A stretch of 64,000 nt of DNA from Sclerodactyla briareus (GCA_026419785.1 JAODTK010002665.1:1-64000); one strand, 5' to 3'. Numbered from the stretch's first letter, positions 10,988 through 23,354 are shown. A program made the numbers and translations. Notes: generated by a model from the letters alone, not told the origin.

Positions 10988-11237
10988 TCTCCCTTTCCAC
11001 TGCCAGCTAACTATATATCTATATAATATATATATATATATATAATATATTATATATAATATCTATATATTTATATATCTATCTATATATATATATATAT
11101 ATGAATATATATCAGATATATATATATATAAGATATATAATATATATATAAAAATATATATATATATATTATAATATATAATTATATATATATAGTAGAT
11201 ATATCTAGTATATATATAAAATAAGATATCTATATAG

Positions 11238-11268
<31 letters not shown>

Positions 11269-11285
11269 CTATATATATATATATA
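10988..11285. repeat. TA-rich microsatellite tract in copy A
   Basis: Almost pure T/A with interspersed C and G. It is absent from copy B (around 24,500-24,590) and from C and D. It ends abruptly at ccagccacccgg. Tyr/Ile-rich open frames across it are artefacts of the repeat. Confidence 0.9.
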
Positions 11286-12063
11286 CCAGCCACCCGGCCC
11301 TTGGCTCGCATCGAACGTCTTCATCGCACCGCGTTATGTGGAGAACTAAGGAAAGGAAATGGAAAAAAAATAGACAGAAAATGCCAAAAAATGTATTCTC
11401 ATTCACACATACATGGTCATTCTACATTAATAGTAAGTTACACATCTGAGTAGATAATTCAATATACAAAACGTAATCATTGTGGTATTACCTAATGAGT
11501 CATTGCCAACATTCGGTGTTGTTTCGGCAAGTCTTACTTTCAAGATCTCCGCTACCAGAATGCCTTGCAGCTTCTTCAAGTGGGTGGAAGCCATTCCCAG
11601 GGATTACCGTCTACGGAAACGATAGAAAAAATACATGCACAGATTTAAACATACGTGCTTCATAATCCAGTGCATACATTTTGGCGGTTAGTTTTAAAGG
11701 GGGTGTTGGTTTGGGAGCGCTTCTAGGATTGAGTAAGATAACAAGGAATTGGTATAATTGAATAATACCAAACTCTTAAAACACTTTGAAGACCTTGAAA
11801 CTGAACATCTCAAATGTAGTTTAGGGTGTTAGTTGATATGGAAGTATTTGTTTCAAGCGTTGGCGTGAGTACGTGGAAGTCCCCAATTCATAGTTTACCT
11901 CGCCCTCAGTAAAGTCACTGAAAGTGCTGCGTGGTCGTTCACGATATATGAAGCAAACAACCAAGCTTCTGGGTGAGGCGCCATGGTGCTTCCTGTCTTG
12001 CTATCTTAGTGAGCTCTTGGACCCTTTTTGTTGGGCTGAGACGGCAATTGGATTCATTTTCGA

Positions 12064-12400
12064 CTAACTCACTTTGTCGCAGCGTTGCGTTATCATTGGC
12101 GGGACCGCGTGTCCAATGCCAGGGTTTTCGGGAGGCTGTAATGGAGATGGACAGCTACTCGATTCGCGGCTGTTAACTGCGCTCTGGGATATGGCGCGTC
12201 TCCCAGTCACGATCATGTCCACCGTGTCCTGTGCGAGAAGGCGCCGGCGATTGGGCTGACCCCCGATACGCGCCTGTATGCTCATGTGGCCGCAGCTGGC
12301 GCGGGACCCAAAGGAGTTGGGAGATCGGGGACAGGCCCAGGCCTGGTAGCAGGCCCGAAGGAGGCCAGGTAATTGGGAGTTGCTGTGGCAGTAGGTCTAC
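12064..12400 (-). other. GC-rich conserved module (copy A), minus-strand frame
   Basis: This segment is much richer in G+C than its surroundings and is one of the better-conserved parts of A and B. On the minus strand a 73-codon frame starts at an ATG in good context (gcggccacatgag) at 12,285. It shares with the copy B frame MS at the start, DMI-TG, RES-S, NP-IG and PMI. A GTGAGT donor-like site follows shortly after PMI (minus strand, about 12,072). Copy D (52,668-52,960) matches at nucleotide level but is frameshifted. Function unknown. It could be a minus-strand exon or an old GC-rich mobile element. Confidence 0.3.
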
Positions 12401-12483
12401 CATGAATGAATGAGTGAGAGACAAGTGGCAATGCACTGTTCCCAAATACTACGAACTATGACTAAACGACTAGGTTGGAACTG

Positions 12484-12580
12484 TAACTGTAGTTCTGTGG
12501 TTAGCACAGCCACTGCGTTGGTAAAGCGTCGGCTAACCTCCCTGAGAGATCGAGGATTGACACCAAGTCGGGTCATACCA
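12484..12580 (+). repeat. tRNA-like block (copy A)
   Basis: The motif gtggttagcacagccactg followed by taaagcgtcggctaacctcc and gagagatcgaggattgacac resembles a degraded tRNA-derived head. It recurs at 25,358 (copy B) and 53,046 (copy D) at equivalent positions, so it predates the duplications. A functional tRNA is unlikely because the three copies differ at stem positions. Confidence 0.4.
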
Positions 12581-13209
12581 AGTAACTTGAAAACTGACTT
12601 CAAGAACGGTACCATCTTGCCAAGGTAGGCGAATATTCATGTTGCCGCCTGCGTGTGATGCCCCAGAGAGACACGCCGTTATATCGTGTGTCTGTTAAGA
12701 ACTGACACAAATGCAGCTCCCAGGTCTTCATCTTGCCTGGTCTTGAACGGTTCGATCTCTCGCTTCAGAAGTAGACCCTATACTGTCCATATGTCATTTT
12801 AATCCTCCATTAAGTACATTCCAACGTTCGTTTCCAATCAGATCAACGACTGAGCAAAACTTGTCTTCATCTGAGCATTCACACCTCTTAGTCTCACTTC
12901 GTACCTTCGGGAGGCTTCTCAGTAACTCTGAGTGGTCACACTTCTGGAATTCGATCGACTTTAGCCTAGCTTAATCTTGTTCGATGAATAGAACAAAATC
13001 GTTTTTATATCCTACGAGAAAGAATAGCGTAACAGATATCGGTTGGCGTTCATGAATGTACTATTGAAGTACCTCACATGAAGGATAGTTTGCATAATTT
13101 ATAATGTTTCACTTTCACATTTCCATTATGTGATATACCTATATAGTCATCTGAGCCTCAGTGTGGACTTAGCCGTAGTGATGTTTCAGGAAAACGATTT
13201 TAGGCCTTC

Positions 13210-14870
13210 CTTACTTTGAAGGATTGGCAAATGCTTGTGGATGGGAGTGGCTAATTGTGAGAGGGCAGGATGGTATTCACAGACAAGTGGTCCTCTGGAG
13301 TTGGAATTACGATTTTTGTACGTCAGAGTTTCAATTTGCCTTTCAATGGCTTTTCAACAATGGAACTCAGGAAATGTTTCGAAAGTTTGTTGGCATGAGA
13401 CTCGAACAACTCCGTAGAGTCAAAATGCGTTTCCAGACGAAGAGCTTGACTGCGTTCTTCGTGCAAGTGGGGTGGGTGACAACTGCTAGGAGTAAGGAAT
13501 TGTCTTGTTCCGTTGGTGTTTGTGAACAAGCTGTTTTTGAGTGACCCTTTTCCAGCGTCACAGTGGTGTCAAGGAATTGGACTCTGTCGCTTGAAACTTC
13601 TGCAGTGAATTTGCTAGATGGTGGCTGCTTGATTCGTTCGAGAACGAGGTAAAGTTTTTTCTTCCCCGTGGGTCCATACATGAAGATGTCATCAATAAAA
13701 AGGAGCCACCAAGTATCCTATGTCCTGTTCGAAAGGATTTCTCAATCAAGTTTTCCCATAATGAGGTTGGCGAACGATGGAGCCATTTCATGCCCATTGC
13801 TGTGCCGTGGAATCGCAGGTAAGTTGCGCACTAAACACAAAATTGTTGCAAGTAGGATGAGGTGCATTAGTTCCGCAAGATCGGTTTTGGTTGGGTCTGG
13901 CCAGGAATTGGTTCGAATGCCGAATTAACAAGTCTTCTAATACCTTCCGTTTGAGAGCTACTGGTATACCGAGAAGAAACGTCCTCTGCCGTTGCCAGAA
14001 ATGAATGGGTCTGCCAGGTTGCCACCGTGTGAATTTTAGGGGAGAAGTGAAAACCTTCCTGGCTTGGGTTCCGATGAAAGGACTTTGGGCTGATTTGGGT
14101 ACCATTTTCTCTATGGTTGTTCCAATCTGAGTAGCAATTTACTGGTGGGGTCGGAGTCAAATGGCTGATAATGTACGGGGTTGTCCAGTAGACGTTTGCT
14201 TCCGATTAGTAGAATTCGGTGCTCATAGTCACCACGCAGAGCCTTTGTCTACAGGATTAATGACAATATCGTTGCGATGCTTCGGAGGCCAATGGGGTTG
14301 TCTCTCCAGTTTTGCTGAGGTTATCCCGAATGCAGGGGCGGGATGTGGTTTGAATTCTTCTTCGATTGCCCGAAAATTTAGGCTTCCAATGCGGGGGAAT
14401 CCCTGTTGGTGGGTCTCCAAGGCTTTTGCCTGAATTTTGCTTGATATCTCATCAAGAGTTAACTAGGAAGGAAAGGAATACTGGTGCCATTCTTCTCAGA
14501 CTTCAGACAGAATTTGGGGGGTTCTTGCGCAGATTGTCGCAAGGATGGCAAAACAACCTAATGAGCTGCGTCAGCTGGTTCCAAATTTTTTCGGAGGCGG
14601 AAACGCCTAGAGGCTCTTGGCGGGGATGTCGGAGGACGAACAATTTGAATGGACGATCCCAGATTGTAGGGATGTGTCTCGTACAAACCTTCCCGTTGTA
14701 CGAGGAGGATGGGATGACTGAGTTGTGTACATCCTGGGAAATGATCAGAAGTTTATTTTGAAAATACTGTTTGAGGTTTCCCTGCTGGCAGTCCTGGTGT
14801 GGAATGAATTTCCTGGGTTGGGGTGTGTATATATAACTTTGACGGCACGAGCCGATTCGGATAGACATTA
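13210..14870 (-). mobile_element. Penelope-like retroelement, reverse transcriptase remnant
   Basis: The minus strand carries, in order from high to low coordinates, landmarks of a Penelope-like reverse transcriptase: DIVINPVDKGSA (about 14,234-14,270), a PKIH-type motif and PGRPI (about 14,010-14,060), GTAMG (about 13,790-13,806), the catalytic FIDDIFMYG (13,673-13,699), VQFLDTTVTLEKG (about 13,545-13,587), and SQALRLE near 13,430-13,455. FIDD is the variant of the YxDD active site. At least four frameshifts separate these motifs, so this copy is inactive as read. The GIY-YIG endonuclease expected after the reverse transcriptase was not found. More element sequence may extend to 15,090. It sits immediately right of copy A. 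Confidence 0.8.
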
Positions 14871-15222
14871 GCTGCAGCGAGGCTATGTTCGAGAATGCCG
14901 TTCCAGTTTTGGTGCCGACATGTTTTTACGGTTAAGCTTGTAGTGGATAAATGGTTGCCGATACCTGACCCGTTTTTCGAGCAGGCGCCGGAGTAATTTT
15001 GAAAGTCTCAGAAGAAGTCTCCATGGGTGTAGCAAGGTTTGATCAATGATGATGACGAAGAGTGAAAATATGTTGACAAAAGGCAAACAATGACTACGTA
15101 ATGTGATAGGCGGGATCTCGAATTAGATGCAAAATAGCGATTGAGATAGAAAAATATGGAGTTAAACAGCCGATATATGTGGATGACAGAACTTTCGGAC
15201 AATACGCGTCGTTAGGCAGTGC

Positions 15223-15244
15223 AGTGATCACAGAAGTGATCACT
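15223..15244. repeat. Perfect 9-bp inverted repeat
   Basis: agtgatcac and gtgatcact are separated by agaa. It sits between the two retroelements. It could be a hairpin or part of an element terminus. Confidence 0.6.
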
Positions 15245-15299
15245 CGAAGGATGTAATGGGGTGTTAAAGGAGTAGGACACAGAATGTGCAATCTTCTTC

Positions 15300-18200
15300 A
15301 CAAAAATATATTTACATTTCTTGTAACGGATCTTATGATTTTTTCTCCTATTACAGATATAAACATAAACGTGGGATACATTTGGGAGGGAAACCGAGCA
15401 AAAAAACCCACACAAGATATTGTTTTTTTATTATCCCGGTGGCAGGGGCAAGGAAACAAAGAGCACATATGATTCCAAACCGGGTCAAGGGACGGTATGC
15501 CCAATTGGAAGGATATGGAGGGGGAGGAAGGAGACGAAGAAGAAAAGCTGCTCCGTAGACTAAACAGCCTCCCACTGTCATCCCCAGTACTCAGGCCAAA
15601 ACGCCTAAACAGGCCCGGATTACTCCTCCTGATAAAACAGCCCCAACGACGTTTTTTATTTTAATTGAGATAGGTTGGTTAATACTGATGTGGATTAGTT
15701 TTTTGATATGGGGATATGTATTTTATCGTTAAGTATGTTATTTCATTACAGTTAAACATATTCATTTTAAAGTACCGTGTTTGTGGCGGCAAACACTTCT
15801 TCCCTTGGAGTATAGTCCGAGCCTTTGATTAAGGATTAGTAAATCCGTACAGCGGGTGAAAATCGGTTGTAATCTGGCAGTAAGAATCAATATCCCACCA
15901 AATTCAAAAGCTATTAGAACAAAGGTGCTTAGGGTAATGATTTTATATTGTACTTTAGCGACAACGTGGTCTATATGTTGAGGTTTAAATTTTGGATCAT
16001 AGTCATGAGAATCCCCTATCGAATTAAGTTGGTTGTTAAAATGAATTAGATTTGATTTTGTGGTTGATTTTAATTCTTCAGAGACAGCACCAATCTTCGA
16101 CTCTTTTAGAGCGCCCTGAATCAGATTCCACGTTAAGGCGAGGCTTCACGAGGTACACCAAATGGCCTTATATCATCCGCGAAATGAGAAAGATGATACA
16201 AACGGTGTTCGGTTTATATTCAGGAACTAATGAACCGACAGCGGTAGTACTGCCCCATGTGGGGTACTGACCCCATTCATAGTCCTAGAGTAGCGATCCA
16301 TGAATGTATAAAACAGACTCCAGATAGAGAGGAACGAGGAAAGGAAAAGAACCTATAGTTCTTACTTAGACCAAGACGATTGGAATTTTATTCAAGGAGA
16401 CCAGTAAAACAGTTTTCTGCGTCGAATGCCGTCCCGCATCTAGGGAAAGCTTGCGGCAGTGGTAGTTTCTCTCTTGAATCCTATTTTTTAATTTTCCGAG
16501 AGCCGTAAAAGGGCATTAAATGTGCCCCTACCCTTCCGTGGGCCAAACTGATTTGCACTGAGTATATTATTATTACAAGGAAAACTCCTTAGGTAAGCTG
16601 ATCAGTCGTTCAAAAGGTTTCCCCACACCCGGAAGAAGGGCTTATGGGGCGTAGTTGTTCGGATTTGAGCGACTTTTCCCGGGCTTGGGAGCATAATTGT
16701 TTCAGCTTTCTTCTAGGGGCTAGGAAGATACCCCACACAAGCCAGTGGGTTAAAAAGGGCAAGAATAACAGTTTTGGCATTGTTTGGCAATGCTTAATAT
16801 GATATAACGAACTCCATCTAACCCCGGAGCGGAGTTGTTACAGGTGTTCTTCATGGCTTCATTGAAGTCCTGTCGGTAATCCGTGTTAGGATGCTCTGGT
16901 ATATTAAAATCCGAGTCAAAGATGTTGTTTTCATTTACATTCCGATTAATTTCCTTAAAAAGAATTTGAAAATAAAGTGTTATTTGGGGTTTGAAAGATT
17001 TGTTCGAAGGTGTCAGCCATAAGGTTAACATTGCTGACAGTGCCGGAGAGTAGGGTTCCGTCGGCAGTCTTAAGCTGGGTAATAAGATTACTAGAGCTGT
17101 ATTGTAAGTAACCTTTGACCCTACCCAAAATTGGGAGGGTTATTTTCTGTTTCTATGTAGTTAACATATCCATTCCTTTATTAGTCCTCTATTCGAACCC
17201 CTTTTTTCATTTCATATTGAAGGCGATTTACTTGCATTTTCGTCATTACGTCTCTATTTTTATCATATTCCCTCCGTAAGTTCCGTTTTTTTGCCTTCAT
17301 TAACGAATGGATTTCAAAGTTTAAGTCCTCGTGGCTTAGTGGACAAGCTGTTTTGAAATTATCCATAATGGTCTTAGAAATCTTGGTAGAAAAAGTATCT
17401 AAGGATAACACCCCCGGAACTAAACCTTCCAAATGTATCGGCAAGGGTAGGGAAAAGTCAGTAGAATTCAGCTCTCTGTAAAGAGCCCAGTCAGTTTTAT
17501 CAGATTATAAAAAAGGTTTTATTTATGTTAGTTTGAGTTATTTGAAAGTTTACCCTGGAAAGGACTAGATAGTGGTCACTCAGTTCTTTCCTCCAACGTT
17601 TCAGGGGACAAATGAAGAGGCGCGTTAATCAATCCCTAGAGGCTATCACCAGATCCAGTATTCTTCTGAGCCATCCTTGGGATTCCTCCTGGTTTAGGTA
17701 TTTTTTATTACAACTTGAAGATTGTCACGATAAAGGGTCTCCAGAAGGTGCCTGCCATGAGGAGTAGTCCTATTGGACCTAATATATTATTAGGCCACCG
17801 CTTTACGATAATTAGATATGTTATTTGACACCCATTCCTTGAATAGGGTATGATTAACATAGTGTGTGGGGGGTTGAATAAACTAACTCTATAAATGGAT
17901 TTCTCATGGTCATTGAATATTTTAATAGAAGGGGTTTGGTCCTGGCTGTTGTCTTGTATATTTTTCTAGTGCATTTATAATATTGAGGACAGCTATGGCC
18001 ACACCACTTCCATGGATTGGCACAAAAATTTTTTTCCTTCCTAAATATTTTTATAGTTTGGGATAAGAAATTTCACATTTTTCATTCAGGTTTTGTTCAT
18101 TCAAGAGGATTAGTGGGCTTCCTGATAGGTAATTATGTAATCATTTAGTATATCAAAACCTTGGCACTAGAGCACATATCGATTGTTGAGGGGATGTGCA

Positions 18201-18650
18201 TCTTGGCGAAAGTATGTTCTCCGCCGTCTTCTTTCAAATGGTTTTGCTTAGGTTTGGGTAGCCTGGCTTGGGGTTTCCCAGACTTTTGTTTCTGCCTCCA
18301 TGGGGTCCGCAGGAGTTATGGCATGTTTTTTTGGTGGGAAATCGGGAGAAGTATTGCCATCTTCGTGGTTTTTATTATTCGAAGGCTGATACCACTGAAT
18401 TAGGGGCAAGTTTTCTTGGTTCTTCCGTCCTGGAGGGGGTGTGACCCCGAGAGAGGGGGGGGGGTTGTTCTCTAGAAAAGGGTGCCTGAGATGATGGTCT
18501 ACGGGATCGCTTAATTGGGGTTCATTCTATACCGCCTCATCTACCTGCCGAAAGGTCCCCATCTTTGATTTCTCGTCTGCCATCAAGGCAGCCTCCATCA
18601 CCGACCAAAAAAACTTGGCAATGAGAAGTCTCTCCCCCCATTTTATTTAT
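15300..18650 (-). mobile_element. Non-LTR retrotransposon (LINE), degraded
   Basis: Read on the minus strand. An endonuclease-type start LILLNEQNLNEK lies near 18,085-18,120. A NAHH/HGRHLLETLYRDNL-like stretch is near 17,725-17,765. ELSDHYLVLSRVNF (the SDH endonuclease motif) is at about 17,545-17,590. Reverse-transcriptase motifs follow: NNSAPGLDGVRY (about 16,805-16,840), PKPGKSRSNPNNYAPIS (about 16,632-16,685), NQFGPRKGRGTFNALL (about 16,510-16,557), a GVPxGAVL-like block (about 16,245-16,265) and the catalytic FADD (16,172-16,183). These fit the Jockey/CR1/L2 group of LINEs. Many frameshifts are present. A GC-rich segment at 18,700-18,850 may be its 5' region. The 3' boundary (15,300-15,700) is not sharp. 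Confidence 0.75.
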
Positions 18651-19199
18651 ATTTCCTAACGAGTTAACACTAATTTGAAAATAACACGGGCTGGCCAAGC
18701 CCTAGACAGCAGCTGCTACCCGCAGTCAACAAAGACGATAGATAAATAAATTTTACGCGCACGCATGCACGCCCGCTCCGGACGACGGTGTTGAGAGGAC
18801 GAAGAGAGGACGACTGAGACTTAAGGCCCAGGACACGCGGTGGGTGCGCTCATTAGTGTTACTCAGGGATATCCATGATTACACTAGGGAGGCCAAATTG
18901 CGTTATACTGATTGACAGGAGTTAATTCTTACGAGAATTACCTTGGGTCTCGATGCCCTTTGCGCCTCAGTATGTGACAGAGATAATCCTTAACAAGATT
19001 AAACTAAGGAAGGCTAATCTGCGCCTTAGTGATTGACATTAGGCAAAATAGGGAGTGGTGCCGAGTGGTACCGATGATTTCTTTTGTTATGGTAGGTTGT
19101 TCCGAAATGTTTAGGCCAAATGGTGGTAGTCCTGTTCAGTTCAATTCCCATAACTTTCTTTCACTTTGCGGGAATTATTGGACCAATTTGGATAATGGT

Positions 19200-20275
19200 C
19201 GATGCCAATCACTCAGCACCACAACAAATCCCCCTTTTCTGGTGTCAAGCATCTAATCCTCACCCGGATCATTGTATTTCAACTCTTACTCTCGATTATT
19301 CACTCCAATTCACAACTAATGGAATAGGACATTAGGATATAAAACGAATTCCGAAATCCGGGGTCACACAAAAGAGTCTTGAACAAGACGTGGATTTAAT
19401 GTCCGAACACAATGTAAATGCCTACCTGCATTCTTGACGTTCCAGGGGTGGTAATTTCGCATGGGTTTGTTAGGAAAAGTTTATATTGTATCGATGACTC
19501 AAGTTTTTTGTTTGTTAAATGGCCTCGTGAGGTGTGTTTAGAAGAATGGGACCTTGAAGTTTGCGACGAGAATTAGTAATTTAATGAATCGTGATAAACT
19601 CATAAATAGCTCCTTAAATATACCAATTTGTCGACCAACAAGTTGGATGTCGAAATAACACGAACCAGTGTTCGAGTTGTCATGCTCATACTAGTGTGCA
19701 CAGCATCCAAACCCCTTGTCATTTAGAACTGAATGGAAGAGATTGAATTTAGTATATGTCCGTGAAAACGACGTCATTCGTTATTCATTCAGTATTACTA
19801 ATAGAATGTGAGAATCAGAGCAATCATTTCGGATAGCATGATTCCCCCTAATCGTAGGAGATGGTTTTTCAGCCTAGTAAGCAAGAAGAACAGTCCTGTG
19901 TTGAGAAGAATTTCCTGGGCTAAATGACGTTGTCAAGGAACTTGGTCATGATGCAGAGGTATGGGTGACAGAATTGAAAACAAGACACGTTTCAGCGCGG
20001 TCTAGGCCATAGGTGATACATTAACGTGGACAAGAAGTTTATTGACCAATTCTTCAATTTGGAAGTTTTCGTTCCCCAGGGGTGTTTGTATCAGGAAGTG
20101 CATCTGCTTTCCAAGATTTGTTGAAAAACAATTGAGGAGACATGCCTCTTGAATAAACCAGCCGAGTACGAAACTCCCATTTAGTGACAGCCATGCCTTT
20201 TGTTGAGAGTTCTTAAAAGGGGCTACGCCTTCAACCATTTGTTTCAAGGTCTAGGTGTGACTGTGAGAATGACTT
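19200..20275. repeat. Second paralogous pair, left member
   Basis: Matches 58,450-60,040 in the same orientation. Anchors are 19,305 (cacaactaatggaatagg), 19,365 (gggtcacacaaaagag), 19,645 (gtcgaaataacacgaacca), 19,965 (gtatgggtgacagaatt) and 20,110 (tttccaagatttgttgaaa). This member lacks the TA-flanked island found at 58,655-59,187. Confidence 0.7.
19830..20250 (-). other. Minus-strand coding-like block in the second pair
   Basis: On the minus strand 20,247-20,002 is open for 81 codons, starting MKQMVEGVAPF and including FSTNLGKQMHFL and IEELVNKLL. The paralog at 59,990-59,780 keeps FKQIVEGLALF and, after a frame change, FNKSWKADALAG and PELEELI over the same bases. Further along (19,940-19,850) the frame LLNTGLFFLLTRLKNHLL matches the paralog around 59,690-59,620. 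The family is not recognised, and a decayed retroelement is possible. Confidence 0.3.
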
Positions 20276-20788
20276 TTCGATTAGCACTCCGAAACTCTTG
20301 CTACTCGCCATTTCAATCCCCGCTTATCCGATGCTGCATGACATGTCAAGTTTACGCATGAGAGAAGGTTATCCGAAATGCTAACATTCTATTGCTTCAT
20401 CCTAATCTTCGAAGTGGGATGGGGAATGTAATCGGCTGGGTTACTAAACAATGTACCTCCTATCTATAGTATTCGCCAAGCGACAAAATCAATCGAAACC
20501 AAAGCACTTGAAAAAAAAAAAACTGGAAAAAAAAAACTAACATCATTTGCTAGCCGTCGATTAAATTGTGAAATCGGTAGCACACGCACCATCATTTCGA
20601 AAACTGGAGAGTTCCAGTTGGCTAGGAACTATCAACGATAGGTAACCAGCAACATGCAGAGAATGCAAGAAGGACCAGACAACGCCTGTGTCCACCCAGG
20701 TTTTCATGTATGATTATGATATTCTAATACTTGGGAGCGCTCAGTGAAGTGTTCATAGTGACACAATCTTGTATTTTTTCTTTGATAG

Positions 20789-20816
20789 GCTTCAACAGAA
20801 TGTGCTATGAATCAAG
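20789..20816 (+). pseudogene. Candidate microexon, copy B
   Basis: Homolog of the 27-nt block, with acceptor ttctttgatag and donor caag|gtacgttc. It is 28 nt, so one extra base breaks the frame relative to A and D. The splice-like ends are intact. Confidence 0.35.
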
Positions 20817-21390
20817 GTACGTTCATATTGCCTATGCCGTCTACATAGAAAGGGAAGTGGTATACCGAGTGAATAGTTATCGAAACGAACACTAACCGCC
20901 ACAGCAGAACTGCTCGACAATTATTTTGGACAACCATCCGCGAACAAAAATAACCAACCATAACCTTTTGGTCAGATTTCGCTATAGGTCGGTAGGCCTA
21001 GCCTATTGTGGGCGATCGAAGAATACCAACACAACTTCTGACTCCAGTACGAAATCTCACACAGTAACCAAGTGCACCCAAGCATTGCACTCTGTTGAGA
21101 ACAATTCCGGTGTTGGAAGAGATGAGGGAATTTCAACTGAACTTTTTGGGGGGTTTTTTTTGGCATTCGAGCTTTGTTACTCGTGTCAGAGATCTTCACC
21201 ACCTTCTTCTTATTGTGTTGAGTAAATAGTCCCCCACCATATAATAGCTTACTAAGTCTACCAGATGTCCATGTGATACATAGTTTTGATAACTGTCATC
21301 AGCGCATATACCGGTACATGTATGTTCATCAGTTTCTGCCGTACAAGTGAACCCGGGTTGTGAGTCCACTGTAACGGTTTACCATTTCAG

Positions 21391-21469
21391 ACGATTCACA
21401 CCCGCCAGTCGAACATCGGCCCAACCGCCTTTACTTCTGACCAGACGAAACCTGAGAAAGAACTACTCT
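21391..21469 (+). pseudogene. Candidate PPSNE exon, copy B
   Basis: Acceptor ggtttaccatttcag and donor at ctct|gtaggagatg match copy A. The length is 79 nt and the frame shifts after the two proline codons. No YxxL motif remains in the ancestral frame. Confidence 0.3.
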
Positions 21470-21769
21470 GTAGGAGATGAGGACGCGTGCACTTGGTTCG
21501 GAGCAGAGGGCCTATCTTGAAATAAATGATTACTCGACCACAATTGGAGAGAACTTTCTGCTCCCGTTAATCTAATGAATATTCGAGAAAATCGTGAAGC
21601 ATAAATTCCATCTGTGAATGTAGTATAGGTCTTCATATTCCCTTCAGGCCAATCGGCTCTACCCAAAGGGGAATTCTCTGAAATGCCAAACGAACCCGAA
21701 CTAGTGTCATTTACTGGTATAGAGTTCCTTTTTAGTTATTGCTTCCTGACGAGTCAGGGGAAATCTTAT

Positions 21770-22020
21770 GCATTATGACAGTGTGTGTGTGTAGGTGTGG
21801 GTGGTGCGTATATACGCCCGTTCGTAAACCTATACGCGACCCCGCGAAAACCCGACTACATGGTATGTAGCTCTACTTAGTTGTTGTTCCCCATGATGAG
21901 TACATAAACCCCTTTGTCCGGGGTCAGTTGAAAGGTCATCTGAGGTCAAACAAGCTCAAAGTCGGAAAATCCCTCGTAATACGATAAGAATCCAGTCTAG
22001 AAAGGTTCAGAATGAAGTTT
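21770..22020. repeat. Dispersed AGGTCA-type repeat in copy B
   Basis: A gt-rich start (gtgtgtgtgtgtaggtgtgg), then ccatgatgagtacataaacc, then tgaaaggtcatctgaggtca. Same family type as 3,660-4,340. Confidence 0.5.
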
Positions 22021-22621
22021 GGTGTGTATCATTTTTCATGGGGAATACAGAAACCCGTTGATCCTGGTGTTTCGAGGGCCATTTTTAAATAGAAATGGGG
22101 AATTTGGTGAAAAATCAATACTTCGACAAAATTCAGCTTGTAAGCACGATAACTCGACTAGATGGATGAGCTCTACGTGGAATTCGATCCCCATAGTGAT
22201 CACATTAAACTTACCAACCCTTTTGGTTTCGGGTTGTGTCCAGGGCCACTGAGTTTAGCCGCAGGCCAAGGCAGAACATGCCTTGTGAATCTAAAAGTAA
22301 TGTTTGGCCTGCTCTGGTTGGAATTAGGTGTGTGGCCTTCCTTATCAAGAGCAGAAAGTGATATTTTACATTTTTATTTTCATTGTTGAACGCTTTGTTA
22401 TTCAAGAGTACATGAACCCTATTGGTTTGTTCAGGGAAATGGGAAATTTGTCAGACGTTTATGTTGTCCATGATGACGTGGTACCATCTTCTATTTGTCC
22501 GTGTGTCTGGCTTTAGGTGTCCAGAAAGCGCCAAGGAATCACTAAGAATTTTGGGCGTTCTGGCTATATGTGTTGAAAACCACCACTTTTATAATTCATC
22601 ACTGACATTGAGTCTTTCCAG

Positions 22622-22691
22622 GCATGCATTTCTCGTTCAATAAACATTTTCGTCCGTTACATCACTTCTAGAAATCCTTGACATCATCTTC
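22622..22691 (+). pseudogene. Candidate short tail exon, copy B
   Basis: Acceptor region tcatcactgacattgagtc then tttccag. Donor c|gtacgtgag at 22,692. It is 70 nt. In the expected phase it opens GMHFSFNKHFRPLHHF and then stops. The longer length compared with copy A (54 nt) comes from indels inside the block. Confidence 0.25.
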
Positions 22692-23354
22692 GTACGTGAG
22701 TTTCATCCCCTCAGTGCCGCTGGGGTAATGAGCAGCGAATATATCACCACCCTGTGATTGAAGGGAGTAACAACTAGAGTGAAAAGTCAGCAAACTGTCA
22801 ATATTCCAAACCAGGTCACGGTTATGGGAGTCCACGGCATATAAGAAGGTGTTCACACTAAGGGGTGATTAAGGTCCCACCAGGCTAGATGGTCGTACTC
22901 CACGCTTGATCTGATACAAACCCGATGATGATGCAAATGTTCATGCCGTTAAGGCTCTCTGTAGTCATCGTCGCTTGCTCTCATTATCCCCATGTATCTG
23001 TAACAACGGCAGCAACAGCGATGGAATAGAAAACATTAAATTAATTGGACTTTTCAAAGCAAAACTTGTTCACTTAACAACTATTGAATGAAAAAAAAGA
23101 ATATGAATTTTATGCCCATTATTTCCGATGACTTGTTGAGATTATCAGAGAGATAAACGGTTCACTACAACAGTTTGCACTGTTAACTTTATTTTTTGAA
23201 GCGATCATCATGAAAACACTTCTTTACAATGACGGGAACTTTAAAAGTGCGAGAGGAGTCATAAGCGATGATGTTACGAATGACATGGTTTTTTTTTTTT
23301 TTTGTTTTTTTTTGGGGGGGGGGGTATGTGAATAACCCAAAGCTATGGACTATA

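Larger units (their letters stand above)
1..13170 (+). repeat. Paralogous unit copy A of the tandem array
   Basis: This is the leftmost copy of a large unit that recurs three more times. Position 1 (cctggttccaggatcagga) matches 43,208. Positions 740-800 match 32,830 and 43,690, 1,620-1,640 matches 33,340 and 44,530, 6,530-6,570 matches 20,780, 36,730 and 49,545, and 8,460-9,200 matches 22,690 and 50,820. The region 12,910-12,960 matches 53,425-53,465 almost perfectly (cagtaactctgagtggtcac). Order and orientation are preserved throughout, so this is segmental tandem duplication and not dispersed repetition. Copy-specific insertions are AGGTCA-type repeats (3,900-4,340), SINEs (5,640-6,075 and 8,505-8,850) and a TA tract (10,990-11,285). 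The true left edge may lie outside the window. The right edge is set where similarity to D and B fades, just before the Penelope-like element. Confidence 0.75.

Noticed and set aside
11063..11311. 82-codon Tyr/Ile-rich minus-strand frame
   Set aside because: It is the translation of a TA microsatellite and carries no protein information.
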